From Caloramator sp. mosi_1 (GTDB lineage Bacteria > Bacillota > Clostridia > Clostridiales > Caloramatoraceae), in NCBI RefSeq assembly GCF_028622835.1, contig NZ_CP117677.1, positions 434,001-498,000 of the forward strand: a stretch of 64,000 bases of DNA, read 5' to 3'. Positions within the stretch are counted from its first letter, which is position 1; every line of letters starts with the position of its first letter. Below are positions 63,290 through 64,000 of this stretch, in pieces. Both the position numbers and the translations under genes were made by a program. Under the pieces are notes generated by a model, which did not search any database, was not told the origin of the DNA, and saw nothing but the letters and a program-made list of their open reading frames with translations.

Positions 63290-64000
63290 TTATCCAATCA
63301 TCATTTTAATATCATCATCTACGTTTGTAATACCACCAATTCCAAAGTTTTCAACAAGAACCTTTGCTACATTTGGTGATAAGAAGGCTGGTAGTGTTGG
63401 TCCTAAGTGAATATTCTTAACTCCAAGGTAAAGCAGTGCTAAAAGAACAGTTACAGCCTTTTGTTCATACCAAGCTATGTTGTATACTATTGGTAGCTCA
63501 TTTATATCATTTAGTTCAAATACTTCCTTAAGCTTTAGAGCAATTACAGCAAGTGAATATGAATCGTTACATTGTCCTGCATCTAAAACCCTTGGAATTC
63601 CTCCAATGTCTCCAAGTTCAAGCTTGTTGTATCTGTACTTTGCACATCCTGCTGTTAGAATTACTGTATCCTTTGGAAGTTTCTTTGCAAATTCTGTGTA
63701 GTACTCTCTTGACTTCATTCTTCCATCACAGCCTGCCATAACAACAAACTTTCTAATTGCACCGCTCTTTACTGCTTCAACAACCTTATCAGCAAGTTGT
63801 AATACTTGGTTGTGGGCAAATCCACCAATTATTTCACCTTCTTCTATTTGTACTGGTGGTTTACATCTCTTTGCGTGTTCTATTATTTCGCTAAAATCTT
63901 TATTTCCATTTTCATCTTCCTTAATGTGTTTTGCACCTGGGAATCCTACTACACCAGTTGTGTATAGTCTATCCTTATATGAATCCTTTGGTGGTACTAA
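63290..64000 (-). CDS. hcp: Hydroxylamine reductase / hybrid cluster protein, C-terminal part
   Basis: The last 236 residues run from the right edge to the stop at 63290 without interruption. Cluster-binding and family motifs are present: [45 protein letters not shown] and [22 protein letters not shown]. Hcp protects anaerobes against nitric oxide and nitrosative stress; hydroxylamine reduction is its in vitro activity. The N-terminal part, including the cubane cluster cysteines, is outside the window. Confidence 0.93.
   Translation of the reverse strand, partial: LVPPKDSYKDRLYTTGVVGFPGAKHIKEDENGNKDFSEIIEHAKRCKPPVQIEEGEIIGGFAHNQVLQLADKVVEAVKSGAIRKFVVMAGCDGRMKSREYYTEFAKKLPKDTVILTAGCAKYRYNKLELGDIGGIPRVLDAGQCNDSYSLAVIALKLKEVFELNDINELPIVYNIAWYEQKAVTVLLALLYLGVKNIHLGPTLPAFLSPNVAKVLVENFGIGGITNVDDDIKMMIG

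Noticed and set aside
1-64000. CRISPR arrays, rRNA or tRNA genes, prophage
   Set aside because: No regularly spaced short repeats, no rRNA-like sequence, no cloverleaf with TTCRANNC that I could find, and no phage structural or integrase genes.

Overview
The window is AT-rich DNA with strong GGAGG ribosome-binding sites, ATG/TTG/GTG starts and short U-tailed terminators. Its genes (bifunctional AdhE with Rex sites, hybrid cluster protein, H2O-forming-type NADH oxidase, PTS systems, pullulanases) point to a fermentative anaerobic member of the Clostridia, possibly near Caloramator/Fervidicella/Clostridium. That placement is inference from gene content. About 40 of some 47 genes, including universally conserved ones (carA, carB, nadA, nadB, nadC, pdxS, adhE), are split by apparent one-base indels, almost always a base missing from an A/T homopolymer. 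I read these as sequence errors, not pseudogenes, and give each gene its full repaired span.

Layout. 1-2.9 kb: cobalt ECF transporter (cbiM-cbiQ-cbiO) behind a leader with a terminator hairpin. 2.9-5.4 kb: ECF sigma factor, tiny ORF and a membrane-anchored beta-propeller protein. 5.6-10.3 kb: diguanylate cyclase, two very small proteins (one a zinc ribbon with an unusual leader), DEAD-box helicase, glycerate kinase. 10.3-14.2 kb: alpha-glucoside PTS (EIICB), GH4 phospho-glucosidase and divergent RpiR regulator. 14.2-19.9 kb: nadABC and pdxST, flanked on both sides by two near-identical ~425-nt non-coding elements. 19.9-31.5 kb: ZIP transporter, ABC exporter, OPT peptide transporter, secreted cyanophycinase-like peptidase, MFS transporter, esterase and two tandem PAS-GGDEF proteins. 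31.6-48.1 kb: a large LPXTG-anchored amylopullulanase, phosphoesterase/hydrolase/SDR genes, PyrR-attenuated carAB and a type I pullulanase. 48.1-56 kb: TtcA-like protein, Rex-controlled adhE and the trehalose operon treB-treC-treR with TreR-type operators. 56-64 kb: NADH oxidase, a sigma-54 activator next to a peptidase-permease pair with a clear -24/-12 promoter, an AlaX-type editing protein and the 3' part of hcp.

The most interesting signal is the pair of ~425-nt elements at 14256-14680 and 19407-19830. Each is closed by a 21-bp terminal stem and holds many hairpins, several with GNRA loops. The two copies differ by compensatory changes that preserve pairing. One hairpin has completely different stem sequence in the two copies, yet both keep an 8-nt loop with a self-complementary hexamer (AGGCCU in one, GGGCCC in the other), as expected for a dimerising kissing loop. 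I do not recognise the family; it looks like a large ornate bacterial RNA present as two paralogues.

Metabolically the region describes extracellular starch and alpha-glucan breakdown (amylopullulanase, pullulanase), uptake and hydrolysis of alpha-glucosides and trehalose through PTS and phospho-glucosidases, and fermentation to ethanol under redox control (Rex, AdhE, NADH oxidase), plus cofactor synthesis (NAD, PLP) and carbamoyl phosphate synthesis.
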